A stretch of DNA of 64,000 nucleotides from Polystyrenella longa. Lineage in GTDB: Bacteria; Planctomycetota; Planctomycetia; Planctomycetales; Planctomycetaceae. The notes beneath the pieces are model-generated. The model was not told the origin of the DNA, ran no database searches, and saw only the letters and a list, made by a program, of their open reading frames with translations. Where the stretch lies: contig NZ_CP036281.1 of the NCBI RefSeq assembly GCF_007750395.1, positions 5,913,001 through 5,977,000 of the forward strand, written 5' to 3'. The position numbers were made by a program, and so were the translations under genes. Positions 19,371 to 29,789 of this stretch are shown here, in pieces (within the stretch, counting starts at the first letter, position 1; each line of letters begins with the position of its first letter).

Positions 19371-20231
19371 ATGGCAACTTCTTCCAGTGAAACTTCAAAT
19401 ACAACCGATCCTCGCCAGCAGTCGAATCGCCCAAAACGAGGCGTTCCTGAAGGTTTGTGGCTGCGGTGTAACGGCTGTCAGGAGACCGTCTTTCGCAATT
19501 CGGTCGAGAAAAAAATGGGAACCTGCCCCGAGTGCGGTTACCACTTCTACATTTCGACCGATACCCGCATTCAACAGTTGCTGGACGAAGACAGCTTCGA
19601 AGAGTGGTTCACCGAACTGAAATCGGTTGACCCGCTCGGCTTCGCTGATCGTAAACCGTATCCGCAACGTCTGGAAGAAGAACAGAAACGAACCGGCTTG
19701 AAAGAGGCCTGTACCGCAGGACGTGGTTACCTGCGAGGGCGTCCTTTGGTTGTCTGCATTACGGACTCGTCTTTCATCATGGGAAGTATGGGATCCGTCG
19801 TCGGGGAAAAACTGACCCGGGCGATTGAACAGGCGACCGAACTGAAACTGCCTCTGATTATCGTCAGTGGTTCCGGCGGCGGCGCCCGAATGCACGAGGG
19901 AATTTTCTCCTTGATGCAGATGGGAAAAGTCTCTGCAGCTTTGGCTCGTTTTCATGGAGCGGGCGGACTTTACATCAGTGTGCTGACCAATCCCACCATG
20001 GGGGGCGTGGCGGCCAGTTTCGCTTCGCTGGGAGACATCACTATCGCGGAACCGAAAGCTCTCGTTGGCTTTGCCGGTCCTCGTGTGGTGCAGGCGACCT
20101 GTAAGATGGAACTGCCGGACAATTTTCAGTCTTCCGAATTCCTGCTGGAACACGGTTTCGTCGATCGCATCGTCGCACGCGAAAACATGCGAAGCGAGAT
20201 CTCCCGCCTGATCGACTACTGCGGTATGTAG
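19371..20231 (+). CDS. accD: Acetyl-CoA carboxylase carboxyltransferase subunit beta
   Basis: A 286-residue subunit of the carboxyltransferase that moves the carboxyl group from biotin to acetyl-CoA, the committed step of fatty acid synthesis. The zinc ribbon is seen as Cys33, Cys36, Cys52 and Cys55. The crotonase-like part includes [19 protein letters not shown], the oxyanion-hole region [16 protein letters not shown], and [17 protein letters not shown]. The length is as usual. It works with AccA and the biotin carboxylase, which are not in the window. Confidence 0.97.
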   Translation: MATSSSETSNTTDPRQQSNRPKRGVPEGLWLRCNGCQETVFRNSVEKKMGTCPECGYHFYISTDTRIQQLLDEDSFEEWFTELKSVDPLGFADRKPYPQRLEEEQKRTGLKEACTAGRGYLRGRPLVVCITDSSFIMGSMGSVVGEKLTRAIEQATELKLPLIIVSGSGGGARMHEGIFSLMQMGKVSAALARFHGAGGLYISVLTNPTMGGVAASFASLGDITIAEPKALVGFAGPRVVQATCKMELPDNFQSSEFLLEHGFVDRIVARENMRSEISRLIDYCGM

Positions 20232-20437
20232 TCTGCTGTGAGTATTTACTGTTGAATATCAGTGGCGAGAAACTGCGGCAAGTAACTGGCTATCGTCTGA
20301 TGGCTACATCATGTTGGTTGAAGCTTAGCTTGTTTCGTTGACGCCTCGTATGCCAAACCTTTAGAGGGTATCTCTGCGCATACAAATCCTTTGCATGCAT
20401 TTCGATGTGCCTTATAGACCGATACCCATGTGGGTCG

Positions 20438-23425
20438 CTATTGAACCCCTTGACCACCTTGGAGTTTGTCAATGACGATCTGATTTGTATCGGGATACCA
20501 GGTCATTGCTTTCGCAATCGTGCCTACCGGTTCGCCCCCTGCCTGCTCCTGTCGCCAGAAGTAGACCGACTCGCGTCCCAGCGAACGGAGATGGTACCGC
20601 TCCTTGGATTGGTCATAAGAAACCCGATCGGCGCGGGCATGGAAGGTATCACTTTCCAAGCGGACATTTCCGCTGGCCAGCAATTCGACAAATGTCGCCT
20701 CTTCCTCGGAGCCGGCCACCTGTTTTTTGATCTGGTTGATATCCAACTGCTGTGCGGACATCGTGCCTGAGCCTTCTACCAGCTGAGAACGTTGAATTAC
20801 CTGATGAGGTTGCTGCACCGGCCCGTACAGCATTTCGACGCCTCCATCAAAAGTGTTGTTTCGTTTGCGCAGGTTGCCGCTTGATTTTCGATTGAAATCG
20901 ACACGGATATAATTCCAGGGAGCGTCGCTCACCGAAAGGGATTTGTTCGACATAACTGAAGTGCTCGTTTCGAGAGAGGCCAAGTCCCCTTTGTCTTCGT
21001 CCTGAACCCAGATTTCAAAGTGACCCGGACCGATCGATTCCGTCTCGCCTGTTTGAGGGTGAATGTGGAGTTCCCACATTTCCCCCTTACGGATTTCAGT
21101 TAACTTCTCCCCTTCGAACTCTTTACTGAAGATGCGGACCTGTTCCTTACATTCAATCAGCTCGATCTCCGGCCGTTGTTCCTCTTCTTCATTGGACATG
21201 GCGATGGCTTCGGTGAAATGGACATTCATCGTCTGACAGGTAATTTTGCTTTGATTGGCTTCCGACATCGCAGTAACATGCCCAAAGAAGGAAGCTGTCT
21301 TTCCACTGAAAACCATTTTCTCCTGCCAGGCAATTGTCAGGTTGTCGGGCGATTCCAGGTCCTTGCCTTCGAAGTTCTTACGGATTTCCAAACTAAGTTG
21401 ACCAGGTCCCAGAACTTCGGCCTGTTCTGTTTCGGTATAAACCTGCAACTGATTCCCGGACAGATGTACTTGATGTCCCTGAACTTCCGCGGGGGCACCA
21501 AACACCGTGATCGTTTCCCGTCCGATATTGTCCCTCCAGAAGCGAACCAGATTTCCGGCTATCGCCAGATTGCGGTTCTCTTCAGGACTCGTTCGCTTCA
21601 CCATTACCTGTTCTAGAATCTCTGCCTGATGCAGTACTAGTTCTGGTTTCTTTTTGTCTTCTTCATTCTCTGAGGCAACATTTTCATCGAGATGAATCCG
21701 ATGCACGATGATTTTCATCTCTTTAGAAGTGACTGTGGCTGGATCTTCAAAACGGTCCGGAGTTTTGTTTTCTTCCGGTTCGTCATGACGCTCTATCACG
21801 CCACCCGGCTGATCATCTTCTGTGGAATGACCTGCCTGTTTCAATTGGTTGGCTTGCGCCATCGTCATGTCTTGAATCCAGACCTGCGTTAGCTCATTCC
21901 GGGCTTCCATGCTTTGCATCTGCATTTGCACATTGTCTTCGGCCCGCACAAATACGGGTTGTCGTTTGCTGTCCGGTTCTTCCTGGCTTCCTTCGACCAC
22001 CGGGGCCAACCACTCTTCCAGTCGCACCAGAATGCTCCCTGCAGAAGCAGCGAAGTTCTGTTCAGGAACCTGAAAGAAAGCCTGCTCTTCCAATCGAATA
22101 ATGTCCTGGTCCGATTCAATATCATGCCAGAAATGCATCTGTTTCATCCAGGAGGCCTGGAACTTCGTATCGCCCGATTCTTCATCTAACTGAACCAGTT
22201 TTCCGCGACCCAATCCGATGACCGATTCAATGTCATCAGCATCGTTGTGGATCAGCTGCAGTTCCGGACATTGTAAGTGGTTCTCTCCCATCTGGGCCGA
22301 GACCCCCCAGGAGCCGTTTAAGATCGCAGTCCGTTTCTCCAGGTCATAGACCAGATTCACGGTCTCTACCAGCAGTTCCTGCTTTTCAACGATCAATCTC
22401 ACTGGTTGGCCGGAGGCGCTAATGCGGCGGACCTGACTGAGCCCGTTATCTTCCTCTTCTTCAGACGTTTCTGTAGAAGCGGACTTTACTGCTGGAAACG
22501 CGGGAGGTTCTTCCTCGGCCGCCATTTCTATCGTTAATTTTTCCGGCGCATAAAGATGTTCCGACTCGCCCGGTTTAACTTGGCGGTGGATTTGAACGTT
22601 ATCCAGTAGTTGCGCCACATTCGACTTCAAATCGTAGATCAGGCTTCCCTGTGACGATACAGTTACGGGCCCTGAAAAATCGGCAGGCTCATTGGGATCA
22701 ATTTCCGTCAGGGGTGGTTGGTATTCAATACTGACGTTTTCACGCAGTCGTAAACTACGTACTCCACTGATAGGAATCTGGCCTTCACGTTTCAGAGCTT
22801 CATCTACCTCCAGATTCACGACGAGTCCGTCAGCAAACCCTTCGGTACCGTTGTACTGGAATTGAATTCGTTTATCGTCACAGACGATGCTCATCGCCTC
22901 TTCAGAATATACAAAGTTGCTTCCTTCGATGGAGAGCCCGTCTTGTCCCTTGATCTCGACGTTTCCACGTAGCTGGCCTTTAACCACCCGCAGTCCTTTT
23001 GGAGCACTGGTAAGACTGAACTCGCCGTTGAATTCAACCGTTCCTGAGTCGCAGGTCACGGTGAAGGGTTCCAGCGGTTCTTTGTCTCCTGGTTTCTGAA
23101 CAGGGACCCAGATCATCGCGAATGGCTCAAAGCGAATCATTGTACCTTCCTGTTTCAATTCCTGCGCAAAGATATACGCCTGGTCTCCCATCTTGAACTG
23201 ATACCCGGGGTTCTGCTGAACCCATTCGATGTTCTTTAAATGCTTGAGGGCCAGCTCCCGGTTTTCAATCGGTCCCCGTCTAAGTTCAGGAGAGGTAACC
23301 GGAATTCGATGTTCGAGCGCAAGCGTCGGTGGCGTCAACATGGGATTGACGAACCGGTGATATCCCCAGCCAATACCCATGAGTAGGCTGGTTATTATCA
23401 TCGTGATCATAAATTGGCGACGCAT
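20438..23425 (-). CDS. Very large LptA/LptC-like (OstA-type) envelope protein
   Basis: About 995 residues; I chose the ATG at 23425 over a GTG two codons earlier because GGAAC lies at suitable spacing. An N-terminal membrane anchor (FMITMIITSLLMGIGWGYHRF) is followed by long beta-rich repeats with LptA/OstA-like statements such as DSGTVEFNGEFSLTSAPKGL, ELLVETVNLVYDLEKRTAIL and FHARADRVSYDQSKERYHL. Glu-rich disordered linkers separate them. LptC and LptA form the periplasmic bridge that carries LPS to the outer membrane, and both are normally under 220 residues. The KdsD-type isomerase directly upstream on the same strand supports an LPS context, since kdsD-lptC-lptA is a standard order. Confidence 0.75.
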   Translation of the reverse strand: MRRQFMITMIITSLLMGIGWGYHRFVNPMLTPPTLALEHRIPVTSPELRRGPIENRELALKHLKNIEWVQQNPGYQFKMGDQAYIFAQELKQEGTMIRFEPFAMIWVPVQKPGDKEPLEPFTVTCDSGTVEFNGEFSLTSAPKGLRVVKGQLRGNVEIKGQDGLSIEGSNFVYSEEAMSIVCDDKRIQFQYNGTEGFADGLVVNLEVDEALKREGQIPISGVRSLRLRENVSIEYQPPLTEIDPNEPADFSGPVTVSSQGSLIYDLKSNVAQLLDNVQIHRQVKPGESEHLYAPEKLTIEMAAEEEPPAFPAVKSASTETSEEEEDNGLSQVRRISASGQPVRLIVEKQELLVETVNLVYDLEKRTAILNGSWGVSAQMGENHLQCPELQLIHNDADDIESVIGLGRGKLVQLDEESGDTKFQASWMKQMHFWHDIESDQDIIRLEEQAFFQVPEQNFAASAGSILVRLEEWLAPVVEGSQEEPDSKRQPVFVRAEDNVQMQMQSMEARNELTQVWIQDMTMAQANQLKQAGHSTEDDQPGGVIERHDEPEENKTPDRFEDPATVTSKEMKIIVHRIHLDENVASENEEDKKKPELVLHQAEILEQVMVKRTSPEENRNLAIAGNLVRFWRDNIGRETITVFGAPAEVQGHQVHLSGNQLQVYTETEQAEVLGPGQLSLEIRKNFEGKDLESPDNLTIAWQEKMVFSGKTASFFGHVTAMSEANQSKITCQTMNVHFTEAIAMSNEEEEQRPEIELIECKEQVRIFSKEFEGEKLTEIRKGEMWELHIHPQTGETESIGPGHFEIWVQDEDKGDLASLETSTSVMSNKSLSVSDAPWNYIRVDFNRKSSGNLRKRNNTFDGGVEMLYGPVQQPHQVIQRSQLVEGSGTMSAQQLDINQIKKQVAGSEEEATFVELLASGNVRLESDTFHARADRVSYDQSKERYHLRSLGRESVYFWRQEQAGGEPVGTIAKAMTWYPDTNQIVIDKLQGGQGVQ

Positions 23426-23553
23426 TCGCACAGTTCCAAAGGTAAGTATTCATTTCCGATCCAGTGAACCAGATCAGGAAACATTGTTCTATTTCAAGCT
23501 TGTAGTTGAACTTTTGACAGAGTGATCAAAACCATGGTGATCAAAAGAGGAAT

Positions 23554-24621
23554 TCAGGCTGCTCGTGCTCTCGAAGAATTTTGAATGGGTTGGCTTCCCG
23601 CCGGAAGCAGGCTGATTACGTCGGTGATGTCAAGCATTCCAATGGGTTGATGTTGCTGGTCAATTACGGGTAATTCACTCAGTTTACGCTCAGAGAGAAG
23701 AGCGACCGCGTCCGAGATTAACAGGTCCGGCATGACTGTGGTTGGGTTACGAGTCATGACCGATTTGATGGGCGCATCGAGTAGCGAATCGTGGCGGGTT
23801 TCCAGTAAACGGGCCAGGTCCGAGTCGGTGAAGATCCCGGAGAGCCTCTGTTGTTGATCGACGAGAACAATCGCTCCCGTGCGACGTCCATCGATATGAG
23901 CAGTCGCCAGCACTTCTCTCACTGTCTGTTCTTCAGAAGCTACCCTCACTCGGGAGCCAACCCGCATCAGATCACGGACGGTTTTAAATTGGAGTCCCAG
24001 GCTACCACCCGGGTGCCAGGCTGCAAACTGTTCCGGTTTGAATCCGCGCCGACGGGCTGTGACCAAGGCAAGAGCATCCCCCAGGCCGAGCATCGATGTT
24101 GTACTGGTTGAAGGAGCCAGGCCATGAGGACCGACTTCAGTTTGAGTCCCAAGAGCGATGACAACATCGGCTGATCGGGACAATGAACTTTGGTCATGCG
24201 CCGTTACGGCGATGATCGGGATATCCAGGCTGGTGACAAACGGGATGAGGCGAAGCAGTTCTTCGGTTTCACCACTGTTCGAGAACGCAATCAAGGTGTC
24301 CCCCTGACGCATGAAACCTAAATCGCCATGTACCGCTTCTACCGGATGCAGGAAATGAGCACGCGTGCCGGTCGAAGAAAGGGTCGCCGAGATTTTCTGA
24401 GCGATCAGGCCGGCCTTACCGATGCCGGTCAGAATGACGGTTCCCCGGCATTCGGCCAGCAGTTGAACAGCGCGGCAGAAATCGCGATTCAGCCGTCCAG
24501 CGAGTTTGATCAGCGCCGTTCCTTCCGTCTGCAGAACATCAGTCGCCTCTTGTAGAATTGATTCGACTTCAGCAGGTGCGAGCGGAGCAGAAACAGGTTT
24601 TGTCGTTGCCGCGCGATTCAT
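23554..24621 (-). CDS. kdsD: KpsF/GutQ-type arabinose-5-phosphate isomerase
   Basis: A 355-residue enzyme with an N-terminal SIS domain (about 40-180: VILTGIGKAGLIAQKISATL, FLHPVEAVHGDLGFMRQGD, SNSGETEELL) and two C-terminal CBS domains (about 215-340, ending IGMLDITDVISLL). It converts ribulose 5-phosphate to arabinose 5-phosphate, the first step toward Kdo of LPS. The GutQ and KpsF paralogues have the same layout, so the exact physiological role is inferred from the neighbouring LptC/LptA-like gene 129 bp downstream. Confidence 0.9.
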   Translation of the reverse strand: MNRAATTKPVSAPLAPAEVESILQEATDVLQTEGTALIKLAGRLNRDFCRAVQLLAECRGTVILTGIGKAGLIAQKISATLSSTGTRAHFLHPVEAVHGDLGFMRQGDTLIAFSNSGETEELLRLIPFVTSLDIPIIAVTAHDQSSLSRSADVVIALGTQTEVGPHGLAPSTSTTSMLGLGDALALVTARRRGFKPEQFAAWHPGGSLGLQFKTVRDLMRVGSRVRVASEEQTVREVLATAHIDGRRTGAIVLVDQQQRLSGIFTDSDLARLLETRHDSLLDAPIKSVMTRNPTTVMPDLLISDAVALLSERKLSELPVIDQQHQPIGMLDITDVISLLPAGSQPIQNSSRARAA

Positions 24622-24881
24622 CGGTCATCGTCCCTGACGTGAATTGCGATAATAGATCAGTTCAATCGGGATCCATCCCAACTGTGGGGAGTACAGCTCC
24701 GGCGACACAACCACCAGTACCACAAGGGTTTACTGGCACAATATCACAGCCGATAAAACTTTCGTTTCACCCCGATTTTCGCCTGAAAAACAGGGGCTGA
24801 CTCCGGATCGTGGATTATATCGAGGCACTTTCAGACGGTCAATCCGAGCCTGAACAGGTGAGACGGGGGGATTGGGAAAGG

Positions 24882-26270
24882 TCACTCACCCGATGGTTGA
24901 TCTGCTTGAGGATGCGGATCGACTTTCAACAGGAACAGTAGAGCGAAGTATCGTCCCAGCAACGAGAGCAGAATAATCGTGTGGTATTTGCCGGGCTCGG
25001 AAGGATCGCCCCCCAACTGCCATCTCCACCCAAAGATTTCGAAATAGATATCAGAGATCAACTGCGGATCGCTGTTAGAGAATGGCATGCTGAAAGCGGA
25101 AAAGTACTCGCTCAGCAAGTATCCTCCAAACAGTCCGCTCAAACCGGCCAGCATCCCAGCTACTCGATAGAAGAGGGCAAGTTGCAGCGTATTGTCACCC
25201 GGTGGGCTATGCTTGAGCAGCAAGTTCAGCCCGCCGATGTTCGCCGCCGCGTAAAATCCCCATAGCAGATAACAACCGACCAACCAGCCCGTCTGCTCGG
25301 CTGTTGAAGGAAACCAGAAGAAGAGTCCGGCATTGGCGAGGAGCAACCCACCCCACAACATTTGCTTGTCACGGCCTTGGTCGCATGCCTTGCCTGCCAG
25401 GTAACTGACGGGCAGTTTGACAAACCGCATCAACCCCAGCAACACAAAGCTATAGGTTAGACTGAGGTCGAGCACATTGCGGGAATAAAAGAAGAAAACC
25501 GATTGAGTTAACCCATTAAAGAACGCGAGCGTCCAACTGTGCATCAGCAGCCATCGCAACGAAGGATATCGCCATATCGAATGAAAGAGTTGTCCCCAAT
25601 CAACCCGTTTGATTTCAGGATTCACCTCTGTATCGGGTAATTTCCTCAGCGGCCACCACGAAACCAGTTGCAGAAGAATCCCACTGACAAAAGCCAGAAC
25701 GTAAAAGACATCCAGATCATCGCGCGTGTAATGCGTGTTCAATCGATCTCGAATCAGACCGATGGCAGTCGCCCAGATCATTAATACAATCAACTTGGCG
25801 ATGTTCCGAAACGCAAACAGCTCTCCCCATTTTGAACGCGGAGACAGAACAGACAACCAGGAGACGTACGCCGTATAAGAAAAGGCCTGCAAGATTTCAG
25901 AGACACCCAGAAAGACGAGAAGTAACATCACCAAGTGTGAATTATCGTGATTGTTGTCGTCCAGCAAGAGGCAGAAGGGGATGCCGAGAGCGACTAACCG
26001 GGAGGCAAACAGGCAGCGGGTCCAGATTTTTTTGAGCCGGAACTGGAATTGCAGCAGGACACGAGTGAACAGGGCAAACAGGCCAACCAGTTCGGGGAGG
26101 GCGATGACGATACTGATCGCGGCGAAACTGACATCCAGGTCGTAAATGAAATAATGGAGAAACGCGCCACTGGTAATGACGTGCCCCAGCGACCACAGGG
26201 CCTGGTTTTTAGCCACTCCGACTTCCAATTGCTTCTGGGATCCCGGCGCCACAGGCATTGGATTGCTCAA
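24882..26270 (-). CDS. Major facilitator superfamily transporter
   Basis: A 462-residue polytopic protein with about 12 predicted membrane helices and the usual loop between the sixth and seventh (EVNPEIKRVDWGQLFHSIWR). A TTG at 26270 is preferred as start because AGGGAG lies about 7 bases upstream; an ATG four codons later is too far from that site. The segment KLPVSYLAGKACDQGRDKQM is the typical cytoplasmic A-like loop between helices 8 and 9. The substrate cannot be predicted. It stands 260 bp from kdsD on the same strand. Confidence 0.85.
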   Translation of the reverse strand: MSNPMPVAPGSQKQLEVGVAKNQALWSLGHVITSGAFLHYFIYDLDVSFAAISIVIALPELVGLFALFTRVLLQFQFRLKKIWTRCLFASRLVALGIPFCLLLDDNNHDNSHLVMLLLVFLGVSEILQAFSYTAYVSWLSVLSPRSKWGELFAFRNIAKLIVLMIWATAIGLIRDRLNTHYTRDDLDVFYVLAFVSGILLQLVSWWPLRKLPDTEVNPEIKRVDWGQLFHSIWRYPSLRWLLMHSWTLAFFNGLTQSVFFFYSRNVLDLSLTYSFVLLGLMRFVKLPVSYLAGKACDQGRDKQMLWGGLLLANAGLFFWFPSTAEQTGWLVGCYLLWGFYAAANIGGLNLLLKHSPPGDNTLQLALFYRVAGMLAGLSGLFGGYLLSEYFSAFSMPFSNSDPQLISDIYFEIFGWRWQLGGDPSEPGKYHTIILLSLLGRYFALLFLLKVDPHPQADQPSGE

Positions 26271-26982
26271 TTACATCTCCCTTACCGAAACATGGCGTTC
26301 GTTCCGGCTGATTTCCCCCAAGCCGTTGCCAGACTTGAGGTTCGGATTGCCTCGCTAATATTTTTTCGCTTCTATCATTCCCTTTTTCACCTTTCCGGTC
26401 AACCTGAGGACGATATTTACTTCACCTTGACTGTCCCGTTCGTCGACGGAAATTTGAAGAGGCCATAAAAGCAGGTCGTAGGGGAACTGATTTCCGCGAC
26501 TACAGGAAACGTTAACTCTTTCGCCCAAACTACTTGCATTGCCTAGTAGGAGGCTTAAAATAAGGGAACGGGCGGAAAGGAACTTCTCTCGCGGACGGCC
26601 CGGGTAGGGATACTGCCAGTTGTAGTGAATCTTTGGATTTGCAACGAAACCCTAAAACACGTCCTAAGGTTTACCACACTTTTATGATCTACACCCAACT
26701 CCTGTTTGTCAGCGGGCAGAAGGTGTGAAACAGTAGAGTGTGTCGATCTGACTTCGCGAATAACCGATAAGAACAGAGATTCTCCCCTCTGAAACGAATA
26801 AGACTGTGAAGTCCGTATATAATTACAGGTGAATCTTTTTTAGGCGATCTATCGTTTCCGAAGCGATGTGCCGTTCTCGAAAAAGAGTCACCTCCGATAA
26901 CGATCCTTTCCGCAGCTCATGCTGCAATCCTGTCCCAACCGCATTCACGCGAGCTGGTCAAATACCCGGAGTTCCTGCAAAC
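26271..26982. other. Long intergenic region upstream of the DSDV-repeat protein
   Basis: About 710 bp between two divergent genes. No frame reads as a protein and none of the common small RNAs (RNase P RNA, tmRNA, SRP RNA) was recognised. A 39-codon in-frame extension of the following gene from 26866 was rejected as coding. The region is long enough for complex regulation. Confidence 0.4.
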
Positions 26983-28749
26983 ATGGCTAACCGATATCTC
27001 AGTCTGGAAGAAACCGCTGAACTGCTTGGAATCACCCCTGACGAATTAAAGCAGATTCGGAATCGTAATGAAATTCGCGGGTATGCCGATCGGGGTTCGT
27101 GGAAATTCCGTGAAGACGAGGTCAACGAGTACCGCCGTAGCCAGCGTCCCGATTCCGATCCGGATGTACCGCTCTATCAGCCGGAGCCACCTGCTTCGCC
27201 CGTGACGCCGGAAGACACGGCCTCCATGGCCGACAGTTCGTCCGACAGTGACGTCCGTCTGGTTCTCGACGAAAACCTCGTCGGCGACGACAGTGAACCG
27301 GAAATCTCCTTCGATTCGATTGGAGACTCCGACAGCGACGTGCGACTGGTCGATCAGAATATTGATAAAAAATCAGACAGCGATGTCAAAATCGTCGCCA
27401 ATGACACCGGTGCAGAATTGCCAGTCCCGAACGATTCCCTGAGTGGAACCGACTCCGACGTTAAACTGGTCAGCGCCGAGTCAGACAGTGATGTGAATTT
27501 GATTCAGGACGACTCCGATAGCGATGTCAAAATCTCCAACGACGACACCCAGATGGAAATTGAAACGACCGGCGGAAAACAGTCCGACAGCGACGTAAAA
27601 ATTGTCGAGACAGACAACGACGTCATTCAGCCCATCAGTATCGCGGGTACCGATCCAGATGCCTCGCTCGCTGCCGAAAGCGACAGCCACGTGAATCTCG
27701 AACCGGAACTGGACGAGATGGGCGCAGACTCGGACTCCGACGTACAACTCTCTGAAGATGAACCCGAAACTGGCTTCGACTTCGGAAGCGATAGCGATGT
27801 TCGACTCGTTGGGGACAAGAATCCTCAGCTCGAAGGGAGCGACAGCGATGTCGCCCTCGTCTCTGATGAGGATCTTGCCGACGAAAGCGGCATCTCCCTC
27901 GCCGAGAGTGAAGATTCAGACATTCGTATCTCGGGCGAAAGTGGAATTTCCCTGAACGACCCGATCGACAGTGGTATCTCCCTTGAATCCGATGACAGCG
28001 GCCTGGCTCTCGAGCCGGAAGACGATAGTACCATTTCTCTCCTGCCCGACGACGACAGCGGTATCTCCCTCGAAATGGCGGATGACAGTGGCATCTCTCT
28101 CGAAGATGACAGCGGCATCAGCATGGAACAGGATGAACTTGAGGGAACCATCCCCATGATGGCGACCCAGGGAGGAAAGGATACCGACAACTTCGACACG
28201 ATGGCCGACGAATTCGCTCTGTCTGATGACACGAGCGACGATACTGAAATGCTCTTCATGGAAGATGATGAAGATCAGGCGTCGACGATGGCCGGAGCAG
28301 AATCAGCCGATGCCTTTGAAATGGCCGATTCTGAATTCGAAGACATGGAGAGTGAAGAATTCGAACTTGAAGGTTCGCTCGACGAGTTCAATGAATTCGA
28401 AGGAGAAGATTTCGACTTCGAAGAAGATGGTGAATCGGTCTCCACGCTGGATGAATTCGACGTCTTCGATGCCGACGATGATGTCTTCGATGAAGAAGGG
28501 TTCGAAACAGGCGAAAGTGCTGCCGACTTTGGTCGTCCCATGCCAGCCGGTATGGGCGGGCGTTCGGAAATGGTGGCAGCTCCCGCCGAATGGGATGGCT
28601 TGTCAGTTGGACTCGCATTCGGCTCCGCCCTGGTAATGCTACTTTGCATGTTCATCGCTATCGACCTCGTTCGCTCCATGTGGGCACCACTCCCCGCAAC
28701 CGGCAGCCCTGGTGGACTACTGATCGACACGCTCGGTGGCATGTTCTAA
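26983..28749 (+). CDS. HTH protein with DSDV and DSGISLE acidic repeats and a C-terminal membrane helix
   Basis: A 588-residue protein with the ATG at 26983, where the family-like N-terminus ANRYLSLEETAELLGI begins. Residues 1-55 are an excisionase/MerR-type helix-turn-helix (LGITPDELKQIRNRNEIRGY, then RGSWKFREDEVNEYRR). Then come about ten copies of a D-S-D-V-x-[LI] unit separated by acidic spacers, then about eight copies of [DE]-S-G-[IL]-S-[LM]-E, then a Glu/Asp/Phe-rich block. The C-terminus has one hydrophobic helix (SVGLAFGSALVMLLCMFIAI). The layout suggests a membrane-tethered protein with a long flexible acidic linker; whether the helix-turn-helix binds DNA is not known. A strong terminator follows. 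Confidence 0.75.
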   Translation: MANRYLSLEETAELLGITPDELKQIRNRNEIRGYADRGSWKFREDEVNEYRRSQRPDSDPDVPLYQPEPPASPVTPEDTASMADSSSDSDVRLVLDENLVGDDSEPEISFDSIGDSDSDVRLVDQNIDKKSDSDVKIVANDTGAELPVPNDSLSGTDSDVKLVSAESDSDVNLIQDDSDSDVKISNDDTQMEIETTGGKQSDSDVKIVETDNDVIQPISIAGTDPDASLAAESDSHVNLEPELDEMGADSDSDVQLSEDEPETGFDFGSDSDVRLVGDKNPQLEGSDSDVALVSDEDLADESGISLAESEDSDIRISGESGISLNDPIDSGISLESDDSGLALEPEDDSTISLLPDDDSGISLEMADDSGISLEDDSGISMEQDELEGTIPMMATQGGKDTDNFDTMADEFALSDDTSDDTEMLFMEDDEDQASTMAGAESADAFEMADSEFEDMESEEFELEGSLDEFNEFEGEDFDFEEDGESVSTLDEFDVFDADDDVFDEEGFETGESAADFGRPMPAGMGGRSEMVAAPAEWDGLSVGLAFGSALVMLLCMFIAIDLVRSMWAPLPATGSPGGLLIDTLGGMF

Positions 28750-28780
28750 GAGCCACTAAAACTACCACTCATAAAAATCA

Positions 28781-28816
28781 AACCACCCGTCTGAAATCAG
28801 GCGGGTGGTTTTTTGT
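28781..28816 (+). terminator. Rho-independent terminator after the DSDV-repeat gene
   Basis: A 9-bp stem AACCACCCG / CGGGTGGTT with a 12-base loop is directly followed by a run of T. It starts 31 bp after the stop codon of the repeat protein gene. The run of A before it means it may also act for the convergent gene that ends at 28841. Confidence 0.9.
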
Positions 28817-28840
28817 TTGTAGTGTTGTTTGGAATGAATG

Positions 28841-29581
28841 TCATTCCGTCGCTAAAAGCGTTTCGCCGCAGACGGGACATTCGGCGAGGTTATTACGAAC
28901 CTGTTCACCGCAGGCCGGGCAGGTGGTTCCCAGCTCGAATAGAATGGCGTGCTTCTCTTCCTGTTTCTGGTGTAATTGCCGTACCAGTCGCACCATCACA
29001 ACAATCGAGGCAACTTCCACAATGACCAGGGAGAGTTGCCCCTGGTAAGTCCACTCAGGCGCAGCAAGAGTTGTCCAGAAGGTGACGATCATCGACAGAA
29101 TCGTTCCACCGACCCAGACGAGCCACCAAGTCAACACGACCGGACTTGGCCAGTTGCGACCTTCTTTCTCTAGATCAGTAACACTGTGATTCCATATTCG
29201 TGAGACGATCGGGAGGCCAAGTCCGAAGTTGACGAACGGAATAAAAAAGAACAGCGTGGCCCATCCCGGAGTAAAAGCAGGAGGCTGAGTCACTGATAAA
29301 GCAAAAGCATTCACGCTGCTTCTGTATATCCAGACGAGAGAAGCAATCAGAAACACCCAGTTCACGATCCCCGCGAAGATGCCGAACCCCAGTTCGACGT
29401 TTGTTGCTAACTTAAACAGAAAATCGTCATTCTTATTCTGCCCATTCATTTCGAGATAGATAAAAAACAGACTGATGCCGACCCAAACCGGCACGCAAAC
29501 AGCGCGAACCAGACAAACGCCAACGACAAACCGGGAAATTGATCGCGTACTGGTGTATTCGTAATCAGTGGAAATGGCCAA
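28841..29581 (-). CDS. DUF4328-type membrane protein with C-terminal zinc ribbon
   Basis: A 246-residue protein with a TTG start preceded by GAGAGGATAGC. Four to five predicted helices (about 18-42, 65-90, 105-128, 148-170, 178-200) include FTPGWATLFFFIPFVNFGLG, typical of the DUF4328 family. The last 35 residues form a small zinc ribbon with two C-x2-C pairs (CPACGEQ and CPVCGE). Its function is unknown. The zinc ribbon tail is an addition that many planctomycete small membrane proteins carry at one end. Confidence 0.78.
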   Translation of the reverse strand: MAISTDYEYTSTRSISRFVVGVCLVRAVCVPVWVGISLFFIYLEMNGQNKNDDFLFKLATNVELGFGIFAGIVNWVFLIASLVWIYRSSVNAFALSVTQPPAFTPGWATLFFFIPFVNFGLGLPIVSRIWNHSVTDLEKEGRNWPSPVVLTWWLVWVGGTILSMIVTFWTTLAAPEWTYQGQLSLVIVEVASIVVMVRLVRQLHQKQEEKHAILFELGTTCPACGEQVRNNLAECPVCGETLLATE

Positions 29582-29789
29582 GTTGCTATCCTCTCCCGAT
29601 GGGTTATTGCAAAACCAGCGATCTGCTGTCCATCCAGCATGACGACTCCTGTGGAATGCGTAAAGGGGATCAACTGCCCTGAGACCAAGTCATGATGTTA
29701 TTCGAATCTTATCGAGCCAATAGGGTTTCACCGATAGGGAAATTGAGTATCTCAAATTCCCCATTCCCGCCACGGAATCTAAGTTCTCT

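Noticed and set aside
27240-28130. CRISPR array or DNA tandem repeat
   Set aside because: The periodicity is at the protein level in one long frame; DNA units vary in length and spacing and have no constant repeat-spacer form.
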